Part shown: piece by piece, positions 25,601 to 27,061 of the stretch | How positions within the stretch are numbered: the first letter of the stretch is position 1 | Layout: every line of letters starts with the position of its first letter | Origin: Bacteroidales bacterium UBA6229 | GTDB lineage: Bacteria; Bacteroidota; Bacteroidia; Bacteroidales; F082 | Length of the DNA: 27,061 bases | Assembly (NCBI GenBank): GCA_002440975.1 | Contig: DJWN01000058.1 | Coordinates: forward strand, 1-27,061 | Direction of reading: 5' to 3' | The notes under the pieces: generated by a model | What the model was told of the DNA's origin: nothing | Database searches by the model: none | Seen by the model: only the letters and a program-made list of their open reading frames with translations | Program-made: the position numbers and the translations under genes

Positions 25601-27061
25601 AGCAACTGAGCAGTAATTTCACTAACGACAGGCCATTCCTCACCACCAATTGTCATGGTAACAGGAATTGTAATCTCGCCAACGAATGGATTTGTACCAA
25701 TAACGATATTAGCGCGATAAACTTCACCGGGTGAAGTACCACTGGCATCAAAACCAACACCAATATTAAATACACCACCATTACCAGGTACTAAACCAGA
25801 TTCAGCGTCAATTGACAACCAATCACCAGCACCTGAAAGCGGTTCTTCCAGATCAACAGGATAAACTACATTCTGATCCATGTTGGGAATCCAAAGAGCA
25901 CCGGTAGGATCAAGTGCAAGACCAGCACCAGAATAACTGGTAGTACCAGGTATCATAAATGACTGAAGAACTGCCCAACCATTATGTGGATCAAGTTCTG
26001 TAATTACACTGGGATCAGCATTTGTTGCAACCCACAATGAGCCAAGACCATCGGGGCCTCCCTGTGGATGCCATTCAAGACCAGAGATACCATTAAAAGC
26101 GAAGGTAGAAATTGTTGAACCATCGCCATTAACGCGCCAAATTTGATTGCTATTCCAGCCACCAATATAAAACTCATCACGGATGGCATCATAAGCCAAA
26201 CCACGCTGTGAAGTCACATTGTAAGCTCCGGCAATTTCATCTACAACTGTACCAGTTTCAAGATCAATTTTTGCAATATTATTTGATCCGCCAACCAATG
26301 CTGCATAAAGAAAATCTCCGTCACTAGCCATATCACCAATCCAGGTTTGTCCAAGGCTAACTGTAAATGAGTTTCCGGTATAAGTTCCATCCGGGGCTAC
26401 CTCATAAATCTTTGTACCTGCGGCATTTGGGTCTGTGATGTACAGATTAGTGCCATCGTGTGCGATACCCCATGACATGGTAATTGGAGAAGGTGAAGGC
26501 CAGGAGGTAATTACATCACCAACTGCTCTTGTACCAGTATTCGATAAGATATCTTTAGCAGTAGAACGGTTAAAAGCGTTTGGATCTGCCACTTCACCAT
26601 ATACACCTTCAGCAATACCCGTATTGGGATATTTTGGTGTTGCATATCCGCGAGGTGCATCATTATCCAGATATATGATACCAGCAGTCCAATCAAGATG
26701 ACCTGTTCCGGTATTCAACAAACCAAGCGTTCTTGTTGCTGATTCGTTAGGATGCAGGTTTTCATGGAAATTTAAAGGACTTATGGCAAGATTAGGACTT
26801 GTCAATGTAATGTTAAGGGTTGTAGATCCACTCGGTGGGATATCAGCAGTTGCTGTAACTGCGTTGAAACCAACTTTACTGGCAGTAAAATCCTGCTCAC
26901 CTGAGTTTACCTGCAAAAAGCTCCATTGTCCGGTTGCGTCAGTACGGGTGGTTAAACCAGTGCTTTCCATAGTAACCAGCGCGTCATAAACAACAGTTCC
27001 CTGACTGTTGAAAACGAAACCGCTGATATCACCCAGGGGTGGGAAAGATTCCAGCACAACA
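19690..27061 (-). CDS. Giant T9SS multidomain surface protein (N-terminus cut)
   Basis: At least 2,456 residues; the reading frame continues past the window, so the signal peptide is not seen. Numbering from 27057, modules in order are: carboxypeptidase-regulatory-like beta sandwich (about 5-90), beta-propeller-like part with repeated blades (about 150-420), fibronectin-III (about 470-560), two copies of a DTWGDGWNGA domain (about 600-690 and 715-800), a second regulatory-like domain (about 870-960), three related jelly-roll-like domains (about 980, 1680, 2110), two cleaved-adhesin-like domains (about 1385-1550, 1915-2075), and a T9SS type A sorting domain at the end (about 2385-2455). It ends EGVVTKRLTIVR. 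It has no clear catalytic site. The likely role is a secreted adhesin or sugar-binding scaffold. It ends in a strong terminator. Confidence 0.88.
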   Translation of the reverse strand, partial: VVLESFPPLGDISGFVFNSQGTVVYDALVTMESTGLTTRTDATGQWSFLQVNSGEQDFTASKVGFNAVTATADIPPSGSTTLNITLTSPNLAISPLNFHENLHPNESATRTLGLLNTGTGHLDWTAGIIYLDNDAPRGYATPKYPNTGIAEGVYGEVADPNAFNRSTAKDILSNTGTRAVGDVITSWPSPSPITMSWGIAHDGTNLYITDPNAAGTKIYEVAPDGTYTGNSFTVSLGQTWIGDMASDGDFLYAALVGGSNNIAKIDLETGTVVDEIAGAYNVTSQRGLAYDAIRDEFYIGGWNSNQIWRVNGDGSTISTFAFNGISGLEWHPQGGPDGLGSLWVATNADPSVITELDPHNGWAVLQSFMIPGTTSYSGAGLALDPTGALWIPNMDQNVVYPVDLEEPLSGAGDWLSIDAESGLVPGNGGVFNIGVGFDASGTSPGEVYRANIVIGTNPFVGEITIPVTMTIGGEEWPVVSEITAQLLDEATGEVRVMWSGLRAPNLDYYRVLRNGQVLTTTSETMIEETLPSFGAYAYSVQPVFVEGDGVITGPAVVEWFEPQLCLPLGNSLVNTQWPDEQKQVTLEIQNCTPPDGGVQYRVEMFDTWGDGWNGASLDVYVDGVFAVNATLASGSGPGYAEFDVASGLEITGTWNPGSYDSECRYNIRDMDNNIVFSSPSPVAGIPAGVLFADDFWGQGVLTYNFNPVPAPCATYTLSMTDTWGDGWNGAALDIYVNGEFAVTGTIASGTSNSVEFDVLPGAEITGVWTSGSFDSECRYSILDCNGELIYGESGAGGIPAGLVFVAADFVVDINPMSGEIQPGDIAEVVLTYSSNGYGEGSYFQEVTFESNESGRSRTLTYSVFNNMIVEVPAAIDGMVKDCNTGQPLSRVTITAEKVGDPDVVFTTETAPNGSYMLYVDEDTDYNVTASKPGYQSVTVTDFIAQAATIDFELCEAPYPVSMVYADPNQADTQCDVTWTLPMGPYLVAYDDGSAENYFGWNVTGGMSAVKFTPAGYPATVEGGHIYVGDGSYPANANFLGKDMELVVLDNTGTDGLPGEELGSVVVTVDDYGWVHFSGLDVTIEEGDFYIAYRQLQNAPNAAPVGIDTDAPTAFRSYVKASNGAWMVSTFQDMMIRAIVSGPGPNVTRAESEPVNVYGGKLDASTYNAMAPAVYPVGVQGEGRYIPILVATDYERVLEKYVLTRISGIDPDNGIMPADGVHLVLQALSAQSYTDMNFGNLPAGFYAYGVEAVYSNTDTSDITYSNIVAHKMHNEVVFNVSQCDGESPEGANLQLVGQNYPYMEFEVTVDASGLVVFDSVIDGTYDLLVTKMGYIAYNHHDIWIYDDYEEDVILFETPPNKPRNLVVDPLTLEATWDSPYVEFLNEGFDEDAEFPAAGWQIVGGGAPWEHTNVLVRGFWTIPAPLTGDGWFALVDDDANSGFATETALVLPVFDLSETDGLSVSLDAFFMASGGEEAYVIYSTNGAEWNFIYPIEGNASAWQSLVINLDELAGEPTVYVGLYYVDNGAWAYGMAVDNVKAYIGATPPNGYNVYLDGGLVGSTAADVTTYTYVDLEFGQEYVAEVRATSACGESEPVYYTFTSTFLYPPRNLGDEYIANTNDVPLMWNPPYAGGELVTSYSNNVGVEIEVTEVISYPVNGGTFELAKLSHAGGAPMTSREDVVLHYDGDNDDAIGAGGTPFAVSARFPAAMVAPHVGRLLQSVDVYIFDAATSLTLEIFGEGTATSPGALLHEQEFTAVPGSWVTVTLDEPLFVTAGDLWVGYDLEYTSGFPAGCDAGPANPDGMWVRWNGDWVLLTDLNSALNYNWNIRALLTESADMPPAGLMSFNVYRDGDYIGSTPFDGGTIEDFFYYVDSDVMPGCYDYEVTAVYDLTSYGFPGEIGESRTEGPHEVCVVWGYDLPFCEDWTQGTFDFNGWVKSSDNWVISSQTGNGAPSAQWNWDPNPGTEYMSTLTSAPINAASMTEGSVYLEFDIALANRNATGDEMMMAQVFDGLAWHTVSTFDNADGSFSYTTTKVNISDYAKGEVFWVRFAAVGLNSFDVINWNIDNICVFRECVAPFNLTGEYTFNSEDEFGAMVCWEITDQPVGGDVELVYDNNAVTGGYSYTGNTMATHMSPAGPAQVLQLKFYTSDGSNFNAEVYGWNGTSPGTTLLYTEPANAAVEDWVVVDISDENFQVTGDFVVGFGSLNATTYLGYDAGYNNGRSWDFVSGSWSTWSEAYLIRAVVRYPDGRIAEIGAGTHSSEVSIAADFSNNAHGTDYSSVVAVDPVENSAGRALTGFNIYRMEFGAADYELLTTVASVPDETEYCYFDTDVDAQMGYYYQVTAVYGSDTDGCESEPAMALDNPEDDFVTVFVTNTNEFGLNNTRVYPNPASNNVVIESAQMNRITVMNAVGQLVIDRGMEGDMRYDLNTSAYEAGVYIIRIETTEGVVTKRLTIVR

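Overview
The window comes from a member of the Bacteroidota. Three proteins end in type IX secretion (T9SS type A) C-terminal sorting domains. A DUF4199 gene and a Bacteroidota-style TTG / TAnnTTTG promoter are also present, and the base composition is moderate to AT-rich. I cannot name a genus. There are no rRNA, tRNA or CRISPR sequences and no intact transposase.

Layout. The left edge has a cut-off minus-strand reading frame and then, on the plus strand, a pRiA4b ORF-3-like protein, a DUF4199 membrane gene broken by two small indels, and a VOC/PhnB-like protein. From 7552 down to 2815 a minus-strand operon encodes a three-domain rhodanese, an EgtD-type histidine methyltransferase, a Rieske/glutamate-synthase-FMN fusion and a DUF5996-like protein. 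The first pair, 14 bp apart, looks like an anaerobic ergothioneine pathway (EanB + EanA type). From 7629 to 9512 lie a secreted peroxiredoxin-like protein, a DoxX membrane protein and a DsrE-like protein, each with its own promoter. Then come a HEPN-MNT pair, an AhpD-like protein, a 729-residue methionine-rich secreted T9SS protein, a periplasmic thioredoxin, DUF2721 and DUF427.

The most interesting part is a minus-strand operon from 18771 to 15208: ECF sigma factor, zinc anti-sigma factor (ATGA overlap), a cysteine-rich precursor with three CGEGKCG units, a DUF692/MNIO oxidase, its DUF2063 partner, and a decayed cytochrome P460 lipoprotein. This is a bufferin/Hvf-type copper-linked RiPP system. 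Next to it are a small T9SS protein (19454-18807) and the C-terminal 2,456 residues of a giant T9SS multidomain protein (19690 to the right edge).

How the parts connect. Six intergenic regions carry the same two-part element, TGTCAGG, 14-15 bp, CGAYT-, spaced like an ECF promoter and oriented toward the next gene. They precede the RiPP precursor, DoxX, the peroxiredoxin, DsrE, the 729-residue T9SS protein and the small T9SS protein. The simplest reading is one regulon run by the ECF sigma factor encoded here, joining the modified peptide to sulfur, peroxide and surface functions. DoxX proteins belong to the compact operon in the proteobacterial versions; here DoxX is about 7 kb from the end of the operon but has the same element.
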